From Sipunculus nudus (Eukaryota; Annelida; Sipuncula; Golfingiida; Sipunculidae), in contig CM049308.1 in the NCBI GenBank assembly GCA_026874595.1, forward strand, positions 19,629,867 through 19,693,866: DNA of 64,000 nt, written 5' to 3'. Both the position numbers and the translations under genes were made by a program. This document shows, one piece after another, positions 1-10,559 of the stretch. The notes under the pieces are model-generated. The model was not told the origin of the DNA. It made no database searches and worked only from the letters and a program-made list of their open reading frames with translations. How positions within the stretch are numbered: the first letter of the stretch is position 1; each line of letters starts with the position of its first letter.

Positions 1-51
1 TGTTGTAAGAAAGTACACTAAAATGCTTACGATAAGTCTTGTGTATGCCAA

Positions 52-130
52 TTGACAGTGTACTTGTATTCCATGAGGCGCTGTCAAAAATGACGAAAAT
101 ATTTGCATCCTCATTGGACCTTATAATGCG
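52..130. repeat. Relict repeat at window start
   Basis: The stretch CCATGAGGCGCTGTCAAAAA, followed by a tract ending in ATATTTGCATCCTCATTG, closely resembles the units at 51612-51985 (CCATGGAGGCCTTGTCGAAA and an ATATTTGTTCTTCGTTGAG tract). It is therefore a third, diverged copy of that repeat about 51 kb away. Its limits are unclear and the nature of the family is unknown. Confidence 0.35.
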
Positions 131-684
131 TTAGTCAGACCTAGATATGAGGGCACTCTGACTGCCAGTAATCTGGATGTAATTTCACACAAGCTATATG
201 GCGCTAGCACTAAGTACATTTATATATGACTGTAATAAAATACAGTTTATTTTATTTCAATTCAAAGTTAAACACAAGAAATAGGAAAAAGTGGAAACAG
301 TGTGTATATCTATGTACAGTTTTTTCAAATCAAAACCTCTTGAACCAAAGAGTCTCTATACGCCAAAGCAACGAAAGGACGAACACTAATATGTTTAAAA
401 ATTTACTCTGGTTTTCCTATCCAAGTCATGCACCACGCGGATACAAAATATGAGTCACTGTAACGGCCAAATCTTTGCAACGAAATTGGAAAAAAAGAGA
501 AACGACCGTTTTCCACGTTCGCTAGTTATACGTTTGTAAATTTTGGTTTGACGTAAACATGAACGGCTGGGAAACATATTTATTTTTAAAACATTTTTGA
601 CCTGACCCCAGTGTCTAATACCTATGGCAAGAATCCGTATTAGCTGATCAAAATCAAGCTGATTTTGTCCCCTGTCACGACCAG
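131..684. other. AT-rich non-coding stretch
   Basis: No supported gene or recognised repeat was found. The last 30 bases (pyrimidine-rich GTCCCCTGTCACGACCAG) could be the splice acceptor of the candidate exon that follows. Confidence 0.4.
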
Positions 685-867
685 TGTCATATAGGACAAG
701 GAATGACAAATGAGACCCCATGCAGAAGGAGTGCGCAGATACGTCAAAAGCCTGCTATATATCGGGATGGAGGCACGTTGAGCCTGTCAGATGAACGGCT
801 TCAGGAAGCGGAGATTAGGGCATCATTCTCCAGCCAAGTGCAGAGAAATAATACCACAAAACACGGT
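685..867 (+). CDS. Candidate internal exon, product unknown
   Basis: A 183-bp stretch (61 codons) is open in one frame. It lies between a plausible acceptor (pyrimidine tract, then CCAG ending at 684) and a consensus donor (GTGAGT at 868), so both ends are phase 0. The translation is charged and soluble-looking, for example LSLSDERLQEAEIRASF, with no signal peptide, membrane segment or recognised domain. An ATG at 703 makes a longer run-on frame, but that tail is AT-rich and probably intron. The phase matches the next candidate exon (2624). Open frames of this length occur by chance dozens of times in 64 kb, so the call rests on the splice sites and composition. It could equally be non-coding. 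Confidence 0.3.
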
Positions 868-1403
868 GTGAGTACAAATAAGCTGTCCTTGCTAATGCCT
901 TACCGTTGCGCCTTAATTCTCAATTCTTTATTTTTCTGCTTCGTCATGCCTGTATGGCACAACACCAGAACATTTTTCGCTATATTTCATTATATACGGA
1001 GCGACAGGCTAAAAATATTTTTTTTAACCTGACTGCTTGAATATGTAAATAATATTTCCTACCTAATAATAAATACGTTAATGGAAGAGAATATAAATTC
1101 GTAGGCACGAAATACTTATCCTTACGTTCGAATTAATGACTATTTTTTTCACACTAAATAGTTGCAAATAACGTTTGTTGATAACTGGGCCTGCTGTTTT
1201 TTTTTCTTAGCAACTTAACAAAAAACATTGGATGTTCATGATATTTTGCCGAAGGTTAGAAAAACAACGAAGGAATAATCCATTAAATCTGGATCGCCAT
1301 AAGGCTTTATTACAATTAATTAATTAGACATTCACCCGCTTTAGGTGCTGCCTAAGATCTAACCTGCGATGCAACCAGGGGCGTATTCATGGGGCGGGCC
1401 TGC
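868..1403. other. AT-rich spacer
   Basis: Low-complexity AT-rich DNA with no supported feature. Confidence 0.4.
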
Positions 1404-1670
1404 TTAACCCTTTACTGTTTACATTTATTTTAGATTTCTGACAAATTCTGACACTTTTTATTTTTACACTAGCAGCCATATCTTTTCAAGCTTTTTTTGT
1501 ATCTTTATCAAATTTTCAACAGTTCCACTAAAGAGGGTTTGCTGAAGATTATTGAAAATCATTGAAACTTAGAAATAATATGCAATATTTTTGTCCTGAA
1601 AAAATCAATACATATCATGGCATTCTAGTTGCTTCTAGTCTTTAGTGGCTTGTAAACAGTAAAGGGTTAA
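1404..1670. mobile_element. piggyBac-type MITE with TTAA target duplication
   Basis: The sequence TTAACCCTTTACTGTTTACA at 1404-1423 is matched by its perfect reverse complement at 1651-1670. Read as a transposon, this is a 259-bp element (1408-1666) with perfect 16-bp terminal inverted repeats starting CCC, flanked on both sides by TTAA. The TTAA target and CCC-starting ends are established hallmarks of the piggyBac superfamily. The interior is AT-rich with no coding capacity, so the element would be non-autonomous and mobilised in trans. Perfect ends suggest it is fairly young. The superfamily assignment is inference from the ends alone. Confidence 0.8.
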
Positions 1671-1744
1671 ATATAATTAAATATAAACCTATTTATTTTC
1701 ATGGATTGTACAGATATTTATTATAACTAATCGGGGGCCTCTCA

Positions 1745-1915
1745 ATTGCTCAGCTGATGACGTTCGTAGTCTGTATAATGGTGGAGGAAACCGAAGGACC
1801 CGGAGATAACCACCGGCCTTGGACGGGTGAAGAGCAGCCACTCTCATAGCCACGCCGGGAATCGAACCCGGGTCGCCAGCGGAGAGAGCCGAGCTTTAAC
1901 CACACTGCTGTCTAG
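1745..1915 (-). mobile_element. tRNA-derived SINE-like element (minus strand)
   Basis: Read on the minus strand, this contains a tRNA-like head with an A-box-like TGGTTAAAGCTCGG and a B box GGTTCGATTCCCGG. A body follows that includes a GGTTTCCTCCACC-type motif. A second copy lies at 33826-34010 in the same orientation, with the same order of motifs (GGAGGAAAC, ACCCGG, CCACCG, CTCTCATAGC, GCGGAGAGAGCCGAGC on the plus strand). Two dispersed copies carrying an internal RNA polymerase III promoter fit a SINE. A related tRNA-like repeat not mobilised by a LINE is the alternative. Confidence 0.55.
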
Positions 1916-2036
1916 ACCCCTATCATTCTGCTAACACTTACGCCAGTCAACTACTGTCAAGTGTTATGTTTGTAAACTTACAATCAGGCTAAAAATCAGC
2001 TAAAATCAGGCTGTTCTACCTTGGTGCCCTGTACCA

Positions 2037-2088
<52 letters not shown>

Positions 2089-2623
2089 CTAAAATATCAA
2101 TAGAATAATTTCATAATACCATGGTTATGAGTAATAAACATGAACCTTATAATTATGTGAACTCTAAATTATACAAGCATATTTATAAAGTATATCATTT
2201 TATACTTATAAGAGCAAGCAAAGTACTAAAATATCACAGTCAGTATACATCTATAATGTGAGATATGAAGCAATTATATTATAATATTCTGTAACATGGC
2301 CATACAGACTTGGCAGACTTTGCCACAGCAATATTCTGATAAGAATAAGCAACATGGTTCTAGATTTTCTTGTCACAGGGGGCTGACGACACTGTAAGTG
2401 CCCTTTGAAGTTGTGAAAGGGGTCATGTTTTTGTGGAAAGTTAGTGTTATTTTAGTTCCAGGGAATCGGCTCGAATAACACAAAATTTATAATGGAATTT
2501 TTTCTGCTCGGGTGAAATATATGTGATGATATAATGGGATATGAAATAGGTTTGCTTGAATTATAGGGGTCGTCTCTGCCGATTTTAACCTAGGTCGAGT
2601 TTTCCCAGCAGTGACCTTTGCAG
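1916..2623. other. AT-rich spacer with one (AT)n tract
   Basis: No gene is supported. The region holds an (AT)n array and ordinary AT-rich DNA. A pyrimidine-rich acceptor-like tract (TGTCACAG, about 2380) followed 15 bases later by GTAAGT (2392) was noted but is too slight to call a microexon. Confidence 0.4.
2041..2086. repeat. (AT)n microsatellite
   Basis: About 23 uninterrupted TA dinucleotides. Confidence 0.95.
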
Positions 2624-2847
2624 GATATCTATTATCACAAGCACTGGGATGAGGTTATAGGAGAATGTGTTTGTCGATGAGACTGTCTTAACACTGAAAG
2701 CGGTCACATCGAGTTCGTTTATCTACACGAATCACCTGGAGCCGGAAATAAAGAGTGCATTATAAAGTCGCCTAAACAAATGATGCAGGTCTCCCCGGCG
2801 GTACCAGCCGTCATTAGATCCATCCCATTAACAAGTCAGGTGTACAG
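2624..2847 (+). CDS. Candidate exon with one in-frame TGA, product unknown
   Basis: A good acceptor (TTCCCAGCAGTGACCTTTGCAG, of which the last 20 bases matter, ending at 2623) is followed by 75 codons open in one frame except for a single TGA at 2678-2680. The frame ends at an AG/GTAATT donor (2848). Translation before the stop includes HKHWDEVIGECVCR; after it, EFVYLHESPGAGNKECIIKS. The start is phase 0, agreeing with the end of the 685-867 candidate. The end is compatible with the 4724-4885 candidate: phase 2 with CTCC as the acceptor border, or phase 0 using the CAG/GTGTAC donor. The TGA may be a true stop (terminal exon ends at 2680), a disabled gene, a sequence error or, least likely, a recoded codon. 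No domain was recognised. Confidence 0.25.
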
Positions 2848-3554
2848 GTAATTCAAGTAATCAAAGCGTCATTAGTGTTAATATGAAGGCTGTTTGCAGC
2901 AGATGATGAACGGAGCTACTGGGGAACTACGTCCCTCAACACTGCCTATCATATTAAATTTACCAGTACTGCGTCAATATTAAAGGGACCAACTCCGATA
3001 TCTGACGTTTTTTAATAACGGTATAATCCCTTGAACCTCTGATAAAAATACTATAAAATAGGTAGGAAAAACTCCAATCCCACCGCACATAAGCTGTCCC
3101 ATGAACCTTTTATATAAATAGGTAAGAAAACTCCAAATAGATTGTTCGTTTCGGTTTAATAAATAAATATATATAATCTTATCACATTAAACAAGGACGT
3201 CTGGTGGCAAGTCAGCCAAATTACAGTTAGCAAATTGTAGGGCGCTTTGCAACTAGTGAACTTTAAACTTCCGCACATATGCGACCAACCGCCTGTGTTT
3301 ACAAAAAACTCTTAGATGAGCAAGCTCAAACGTCCGTCACGGAGGTCTTTTCTTTATTGGTTTAATTAATATCAAGTCTCCCGTCAGATTTCTGTTCTAA
3401 ATTCCAAAGGTGCAGGTGTTCATCCTTGATTCAGGTTAAGCATTCCATAAGATATATTTTCGATAATAATTTTTTTTTGGGATATTTTTGTTGGAGTTAA
3501 CCGCCTCCATGTTATTCTATAATAGATACATCTGCAAGATTCAGTTTCAGCACC
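2848..3554. other. Spacer without supported gene
   Basis: Mixed AT-rich sequence with no recognised repeat or convincing exon. Confidence 0.4.
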
Positions 3555-3800
3555 AGTCTCTATGGCTCAGGGGTAGAGCACAGGACTCAAATCCTGGAGA
3601 TCGCGAGTTCAAATCTAAGCCGAGGCGGTGAGACTTTTATGGTCGAACCTCCACCCAGGGTGAGTGCTCAATGTGATTTATTTTCAATTTGAGACCTAAT
3701 GAAAGATCGGTAACTTATGCCTGATCTCATTCATATCTTGGTTTTAACACGACCCGGTGACTACGTCACCTGCGGGACCTGGGTATGCAATCATCACATT
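3555..3800 (+). mobile_element. tRNA-derived SINE, copy 1
   Basis: The head has a tRNA-like A box (TGGCTCAGGGGTAGAGC) and a B box region (GAGTTCAAATCT), then a shared GCCGAGGCGGTGAGA junction and a body. A second copy at 17071-17290 shares the head, the GCCGAGGCGGTGAGA junction, a GGGTGAG-GCTC block and the downstream TATGCAATCA. The anticodon arm is degraded, so this is a SINE head rather than a functional tRNA. Because the repeated body extends well past the tRNA-like part, a mobile SINE is the best explanation. Confidence 0.6.
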
Positions 3801-4224
3801 AAGGCTGTTTCACATGGAGGAATTTATTAAAACAAAGAAACTCTAGCGTGAGTGAAACTCAACCGTGAGGCAGGATCTTATCAATGAAGCCTGAAGAACT
3901 TCGCCCTGGATGGATTATTCGAAGATATATTACATACGTACAAGGAGACGGCCTTCGTGGGCGTCGTTGATTAAATAACACTTTCCCTCACGTCAATCGC
4001 TTACCATGAGAACCATACCAAGGTCCATTAGTCACTGGCAAGACACGTTAATTATCAGTTAAATCCTGGCACAGGCTTTGGCTCTGTGGTCTGCAAAATC
4101 AATTTAAATAGAAATGATTAACAATTGATATTGTCGAGGGATTCCTGCGCAAACCCATTAAGGAACCAAGCTGATTAAGATAATTATTTGTATAATTATA
4201 CATACTATATACAGAATGTATAGT
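3801..4224. other. Spacer without supported gene
   Basis: A 28-codon ATG-started frame near 3883 (MKPEELRPGWII...) is the only coding-looking item and is too short to support. Confidence 0.35.
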
Positions 4225-4600
4225 GTATATATAGAGAGATGTATGAATAACCATGCTGGTTCATTGTATATAGAGCGCTAAGATGAATACACAGAAAAAG
4301 TCGCTTCACAACATGTCGATGGGAATCGAACCCATGACCTTCCGATTGCCGGTCGTCTGCTCTATCCACTAAGCTACAACAGATCCCCGACCCCTCTATG
4401 TATAGGAAATGACGTTACCGTTATGACGTCAGATTGCTACCCATTACATTTGTCGGCTCAGCGACTTTGCATGCAGCAGGGAGATCTGGTGGTCTTTTAT
4501 GGTGTGCAGCATATATTATATACAGAGACGTATGAATAGCCATCCTGGATTATTTTATATAGAAATTGAACACGACTACACAGCAAAAGGTAGACTGAAT
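4225..4600 (-). mobile_element. SINE with minus-strand tRNA-like head, flanked by 70-bp direct repeats
   Basis: On the minus strand, 4316-4388 reads as a tRNA-like head: A box TAGCTTAGTGGATAGAGC and B box GGTTCGATTCCC. Two similar 70-base blocks bracket it, both built around TATGAATARCCAT, then TATATAGA and ACACAGHAAAAG (about 4230-4300 and 4525-4595). This may be a dimeric SINE or a SINE inserted between duplicated flanks. The tRNA-like anticodon stem does not fold well by eye, so a functional tRNA is unlikely. Confidence 0.5.
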
Positions 4601-4723
4601 GTACTGTAGATGCAATTAACTGCACTGGCCGTACTACACAATTGAAATCTTTTTCTAAATTTCACATTCCATTAATTACAATTGTATCTTATTCAAAAGT
4701 GAAGAATATTTATATATTTCGAG

Positions 4724-4885
4724 AGCTCCAACTTCAGCGAACAGTCCGATATTGACGCATTTTACAGAATTGACCAAAGAATAACAGCTGTTCAGACACA
4801 AGCGGGCCAAAATGCTCCATTACGGAATTCGTTGGGGGGATATTCGGATGAAAGTGAAACGGCCCAGGAGAATCGTATATTTTGA
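4724..4885 (+). CDS. Candidate terminal exon, product unknown
   Basis: Fifty-three open codons end at TGA (4883-4885). The reading frame is preceded by an in-frame stop just upstream, so an acceptor (TATATATTTCGAG, or two bases later) must open it. The translated tail is hydrophilic and acidic, with RIDQRITAVQTQAGQ and SLGGYSDESETAQENRIF at the C-terminus, a natural-looking disordered protein end. Two AATAAA signals follow about 90 bases downstream, as expected for a 3' UTR. The phase can be reconciled with the 2624-2847 candidate. The family was not recognised. The open frame is short, so chance is not excluded. Confidence 0.35.
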   Translation, partial: SSNFSEQSDIDAFYRIDQRITAVQTQAGQNAPLRNSLGGYSDESETAQENRIF

Positions 4886-4974
4886 CCGGATATATTATAC
4901 ATGTATATCTTCGTAAATAAATTGTACATAATGTATTTTTTCTGTAATTATTTGTAATTGTTTCCTTCTATGTG

Positions 4975-4997
4975 AATAAAGTAATATAAATAATAAA
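4975..4997 (+). terminator. Tandem AATAAA polyadenylation signals
   Basis: AATAAA occurs at 4975-4980 and again at 4992-4997, 90-110 bases after the stop codon of the candidate terminal exon. In AT-rich DNA this hexamer is common, so its value lies in its position only. Confidence 0.3.
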
Positions 4998-7097
4998 ATA
5001 TTGTTTTTTTAATGCGACTAGTTAAAGACGAGCCAAAGAAATGCATGGCCCGATTTTAGCTACCTTGCACATCCCATTTGGACCCCTCGATCAACCGCCA
5101 CCCTTGCTTATCGCCAGAAATCCCCAAGTCCCAAGGTTGGCGAATGAAAGAGGTTAGACTGTATACCATTTTATGTCCAAATACAAAAAAATCCAATAAA
5201 TCCAATCCTCCTACACTTCCCCTAACAATTTAAACGTACCTCCTGGTTGCGATCATATGCTGTCCGAAAATCTATTCTGGCAAAGGAAAATATCATTCCT
5301 AGTAGAAAGCAAGCATCCCTATGAGTGACTTTTAGCTTCATTTGCAGTATTTTTTTATTTCCACATTCCAGAGGCTTTTCTTTTATAATTTATTGCATAT
5401 ATATTTTATTTATCGTCATAATTTTTTTTTTGTCAGTGATGTTGTCTTGTCTGGACGTGAGTCCACCTATTAAGGGGCTCTGACTTGGACTCTAGGGTCC
5501 TGGACTCAGACTTGTACCCGGACTCGGAGATAAGGACTTGAAAAATTAGACCGAGTTCATTTGGATTCCAATAAATAAAATATGTCACATGAATATAATA
5601 AAGACCTATTTACATCTGCGGGGTACTAAAAGAATATTACAGAATGATAATACAATCTGTATAAACACCAGGCTCCCAGGATCGGGAGCTATAAATGTAA
5701 TAAAATTATAGGAATGACATGTATGAAATAACTTTTAAAGGGGCAATCAAAAACAATATTATGCCTATTCTTTCACACTATCATTTTAGTTTTACTTCAC
5801 ACGAAAGTGTCCCAGCAAAACCATCCCAGCACACAGTCACAGTACCGCACATACTGCTTTTCAACACCTTGTTATGCCTCTGCGTGTCACATAGTCCGCG
5901 TGTGTCTGTTTAGCCTTACAAGACCCCCTGACCGGAAGTCCGATTATGAACCGCAATACGTGATGTTTCAGGCAGCAGGATAATGTATTACATGTTTTTG
6001 GTCCAGGTCAGTCAGGGTATCTCCTGATTGACACGTGTTGTGGCCTCGGCGCATGTTTATGTTGACACCTGTGATCGTGCCAGGGCCTCTGTTTAAAACA
6101 CTCCTCCTTTACAGGAGTAAACGTACGGTTTCAGGGCAATATTAAAGCAGATACAAATTTATTTTAAAAAGGATGTTGCTAATTTCTTGTTAATTCAACA
6201 TGCTGTATAGGTGATTGGGCCCCTTAAAAATGAAAATGGTGATCTGAAATTTAAATTTTAAATTTGTTTTTATGGATTTATGTTTTGTACTCGGACTTTG
6301 ACTTGGGGTTAAAAGACTCGGGTTTGTAGTAGGTGGACTTGGACGCAACCAATCTCAAGGACTCGGAATTTGACTAGAGTTGCCTGATCTCAATATATGA
6401 GATCCACAGCCTTTTGTGTAATCATAAGTTCTCCTTTAATTATATAATACTCAAATTACGTCACAATCAAAACCAAATGTTGTAATTCGAATGAATGGAA
6501 AATTAATTGCAATAATATAATATACATTTTATGTATAAAATTATAAAAGAAATACACAGGGTAGGATTCAGAATTAAGGAAAAGTAGGGTTTCAATCCAG
6601 GGGGACTTATGATAAAACCTGGAAAAGTGGAAGTTCTTACCCCCTGATACGCTTTCCCTGGATCCGCTTATGATGCCCAGTGGGTAAAGATTCAATGGCT
6701 TACTTATTTTGCCATTCCAAATGAGAATATCTGATTAGGACTCAGAGTTATTTTATAGGAAAAATCAGCTCCCAGGACAGCTCGGTCGTGATGAATTTCT
6801 ATTCCTGTGAAAAGAAATAAACGAAGCTTCAGTTAATTCAATGCCCCACATCGTGACGTGTTTGGTTAAAACGCAAACCGTTGAAACTCCACGCAACGGT
6901 AGAATGCAAAAGGGACTCGTTGTGAAATATATCCTCGTTCATGTCCGGAGTAATATTAAAAATAGGAGTTCCAGAATATTGAAATGCTTATTTGAAGAAT
7001 AACGATAAAATTGTGCGCGTCCACAAGATAATCTGATTTCGTGACACGTGTGGATTGGCAGGGTAAGGAAAAGTGTAAGCTACCGTTAAGATGAAGA
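4998..7097. other. Gene-free stretch with a GACTTGG-type repeat
   Basis: No gene is supported. The part 5440-5585 contains clustered TTGGACT/GGACTCGG motifs related to 37130-37235. A similar cluster at 6285-6390 ends with AGTAGGTGGAC, the inverted counterpart of GTCCACCTATT near 5460, so 5450-6390 may be one decayed element of about 0.9 kb. A minus-strand stretch reading ACAGTCTAACCTCT near 5150-5165 resembles pogo/Tigger-type ends, but no partner end was found. Confidence 0.35.
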
Positions 7098-7179
7098 CTT
7101 TTTTGTGTAATGGTTTTTGTGTGTAATGGTTTTTGTGTGTAATGGTTTTTGTGTGTAATGGTTTTTGTGTGTAATGGTA
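7098..7179. repeat. 16-bp minisatellite, about 5 units
   Basis: Nearly perfect tandem copies of GTGTAATGGTTTTTGT. The last copy decays into GTAATGGTATTGC. Confidence 0.95.
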
Positions 7180-8059
7180 TTGCTGAAGACCAGAGTACTA
7201 CTGATCATTATTTCTTTTCCTTTTTAAGGGCAAGTTTCCTAGAATATTCAACATTCACAAAAATTCATACATTCACAAAAAACGCATCAAAATATTCACT
7301 GAAATTAAAACAAAATAACAAATAACTAGTCACAATTGCCAATTATTGTGGAAGACCAATTCTATTGAATTTGATAACATATCATTCACATAATAATAAA
7401 TAAATGGCACTTAATTTGGAGTACAATATCCATTCTAATAAAAACGAAAAAGACATCAACACAATCAGTAGACTAGTTTGCACAGAGACGTTCTCTTATT
7501 TCTTATCCGGTTGAGAAACTATCCATAAATTTTCAAAAATCCTTATTCCACTGTCACTGAAACCTGTTTGTTTTAATAAAGTACATTTCCGTGCTGTCAT
7601 AATATCTTTAACCAGTCGGCAGTTATTTAGAACCGTATAATAATAGCAATGACATGGACGACAATTGCAAAATAATTTATGTTCACCATAAATACACCAA
7701 TGGTGTTATATTCTATTCCGTAGAGGGCTACTTATTGCTAAATGGCCATTTGTCCATTAACGGACATATCAGTTCGTTAAATAAGTTTTGATGAAAAATC
7801 AGGCATAGGCCTAATGTTAAGAACTATCTAAGCCTTAGTTACTTAAATGGACTTTTGAGTAAATTAAAGATAATTAAAGAAAAAAAGCCCTATTTGACAA
7901 TGTGTAAAAACCACTAACAAATTCAATTTTTTTAGCCGCATGCATAATGAAAATCTGTTTAAAATGCTGATTGGTTGCTGTTATCGTGAGAGGTTCGTCC
8001 TGTTAACTGTAAAATGTTAACATGGGAGGCGCCATGTCATCGGGCCACCCATATGACAA

Positions 8060-8670
8060 AGAAGAAGTAACGGAGATATATTGCCCGAGGGACCGTCTTG
8101 ACGACGTCCTTGGCGGGAAATAAACTCCCCGGCTTCCCTGTGGGTCTTACATTAAGCATGTTGATAGATCTCTATAAGACACACGGAAATCCTTTCAATT
8201 CGATCCCTTTTGGTTATCACGTCTTCCAGAGTCATATGGTCTCGGTGGGCATGACAGACGGTAGATGACACCTTATGTATTATCAAAGTGTAACTCGCGT
8301 GCCTTTGTTGACACTTAGAATGTTTTCCCATCTGCTAAGCCCAGCTGCATTTAGCAAAATGCCATGAAAATTGATCTACTTGATTTCTTGGTCAACGTCA
8401 CGACTAACGATTCCAAAAACTTAGATTAAGGTAGCGATCGAGTATCAGGTTCAACTTAATGTTTGTTATGTATTTATACCAGTTTATCTTAGACAGCTTA
8501 AATAAAAAAATGTTACTTATTTACAATAACAAGCAACTTATAATGAAAAGATTAAACAGTTAATTACATTTTATCAAACATTTTTAAGAAATATGAAATT
8601 TTGGCTTTACTGCTTTACCATTCGCTGAAAGTTTTTTTTTTAAGAAATCTTGTCTAAATTTTCAAATTTT
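8060..8670. repeat. Diverged 0.6-kb direct repeat, copy 1
   Basis: Collinear with 10560-11130. Best conserved is a block containing ATCCTTTCAATTCGATCCC then TTATCACGTCTTCC, with further matches around GCAAAA-GCCA-GAAA-TTGA, a TTTACCATTYRCTGAAAGTT block and others. Single-base indels inside the most conserved block argue against coding. It is an old duplication or two copies of an undetermined element. No terminal repeats were found. Confidence 0.6.
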
Positions 8671-8875
8671 GTCACATCAACATAAATTGAAGATTTTGGT
8701 TCAGAATATTAAAATCTAAAATTAATCTGGCTGAGATGTGTCCCTTTTTGTCGTAACATGAAATTTGGTTAAAAAAGGGTAAATACTGGCTTCTTGAAAG
8801 TAACTAGGACCATGCGTTGAATAATTTGTTTTAAGAATATTAATTTATATATTAATATTATCCCTGATCTGTCCA

Positions 8876-9020
8876 AGCTGCGTCCTGTTTGGTGTAACTG
8901 GCTCAGCTGCGTCCTTTTTGATGTAACTGGCTCAGCTGCGTCCCTTTTGATGTAACTGGCTCAGCTGCGTCCTTTTTGGTGTAACTGGCTCAGCTGCGTC
9001 CTTTTTGGTGTAACTGGTAT
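8876..9020. repeat. 29-bp minisatellite, about 5 units
   Basis: The unit is TGTAACTGGCTCAGCTGCGT plus a CCTTTTTGG tail, repeated five times with a few substitutions. It is not a multiple of a known motif. It overlaps a minus-strand open frame that is simply the repeat. Confidence 0.95.
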
Positions 9021-9059
9021 CTGGTTAAAAAGTGAAAATACTGGAATCTTGGGAGCAGC

Positions 9060-9370
9060 TGTAAGGCCAAAAAAGGTATGGTTCTCAGGCACTTTTTTAT
9101 CAGAAATCAGTGCGACTTGGCGATATATTATTTTTTTACCTTTTTTTGTATGTTTCGATAAAATTGTCATATTATGAGGGAATATGATGAAAATTACAGC
9201 AATTTTGCTTAACAGGTAAAGGCACTATAAAGCAAAGGAAATCTTAACAAAATTGTACAATATTATCTTCTTGAAAGATGAAAATCAAAATAAAAATTTT
9301 GATGCAGGGGGTTGAAATTGGCGCGAGCGTTGCTTGAGAACCATACCTTTTATTTTTTGTTGGCCTTACA
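9060..9370. mobile_element. MITE-like element with terminal inverted repeats
   Basis: TGTAAGGCCAA then GGTATGGTTCTCA (9060-9088) recurs inverted at 9334-9370, with a short A/T-rich stutter between the two conserved blocks on the right arm. The 311-bp element has no coding capacity. No convincing target duplication is visible, so the superfamily is undetermined. Confidence 0.65.
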
Positions 9371-9545
9371 TGTTTTATTTAATAAGGTGACTTGTATGAC
9401 ACGCTAGGAGATTTAATTGGTAGGAATGCCAAGGACTGCCATTATGATAAAGATATCATCATATCTACTGGATATTGACGGCAATACGACCTACTTGTAA
9501 TTACTACTCCTTAAAGAGACGTGTTTAAAGATTTAACAATAATTA

Positions 9546-9755
9546 TGCACTCAGAGAGCGCAGACCACCGCCATAGCAGCTCATAACCCCCACATAACAT
9601 TGTCAGAAAGGCAGCCTTTTTCCTGAAAAAAAAAATCCTGCATCCCGATGGTGATCCGGAACACTACAATAGTTTATTCAGTTGTTCTGGATCTTTCATC
9701 AAAATCCGTTGATAAATCTTTGACTAAATCCCCCGCCGCTTAAAAACTATCTGAT
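9546..9755 (+). mobile_element. SINE/LINE 3'-end-like repeat, copy 1
   Basis: It shares with 32021-32270 the order GCACTCAGAG, CCGCC, GCAGCTCAT, GCATTGTCA-like, CCGGATCACC/GATCCGGAACA, AAATCCGT and CCGC. The GATCCGGA then CAAAATCCGTT arrangement is typical of 3' ends of RTE-like LINEs and SINEs in marine invertebrates (recognised from general knowledge). No tRNA-like head is visible. Confidence 0.5.
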
Positions 9756-10559
9756 TTTACCATTCACATATGTTTAATTTATGGTGCATTTTGAGAACAA
9801 TATCATTTTATTCAACCAGGGACATCCGCACATTCAGTATATCTGTTTGGAAAGGGGAATTTTCTTATCCGGCTGGCTCAGCCATCCATTAATTTATAAA
9901 GTCATTATACGTCTCTCAATGGGATGGATGTTTCCTCATTTTAACAAAGTGTTTTACTGTTTCTTCATAGTTTTTAACTTGAACCGTTTTCAGTTCATCT
10001 TTCACCATTAGCGATGGTTTTATCACAATATATTCTGTTCTAGAGATATATGTGGTTATATGTGGTAATGAATGATTTACTTCGTATAAATATGCACTCA
10101 TATTACAATTCGAGAAAATACTCTAAGGAAATAAAGACATATAATAAACTAGATTGACACGAAACCATACCTGCAGTTCTATTGCAGAAATGGAAAAAAA
10201 AATATCTTGGGCCATTGCCCACATGCTTGAAGAATACAGTCAATGGCTGCAGATTTGTTGGGGTGTCAACAATTTGTGTAAAAATATAATAATAAAAGTG
10301 AGGTTGATAGCTAGTAGTCACATGCCCATATATGACATAGAGAAACCCAAATGATTGTAAAGTGTGAATGCTGTTTTATTTAAATGAAATGTTTCATCAT
10401 ATGAAAGTTTGGATATTGTATTTGCCATGAATTTTCTGAATTTCACATGAAACTTTTGAAGCCAATATTTCATTTGGAGAGAAATATTGTCAATTAGAAA
10501 TGGACTCTGCAATGTGAAAAGTCGAAAACCGTGTAGCGCTTTGAAAACCGAGACAAATT
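9756..10559. other. AT-rich gene-free stretch
   Basis: Several overlapping short open frames on both strands cancel one another out. None has splice sites or recognisable content. Confidence 0.4.

Noticed and set aside
3555-3630. Functional tRNA gene
   Set aside because: The A and B boxes are tRNA-like but the anticodon arm does not fold, and the similarity to a second copy extends far past a tRNA length, as in a SINE.
4316-4388. Functional minus-strand tRNA gene
   Set aside because: The acceptor and anticodon stems do not pair well by eye. It is better explained as a SINE head.
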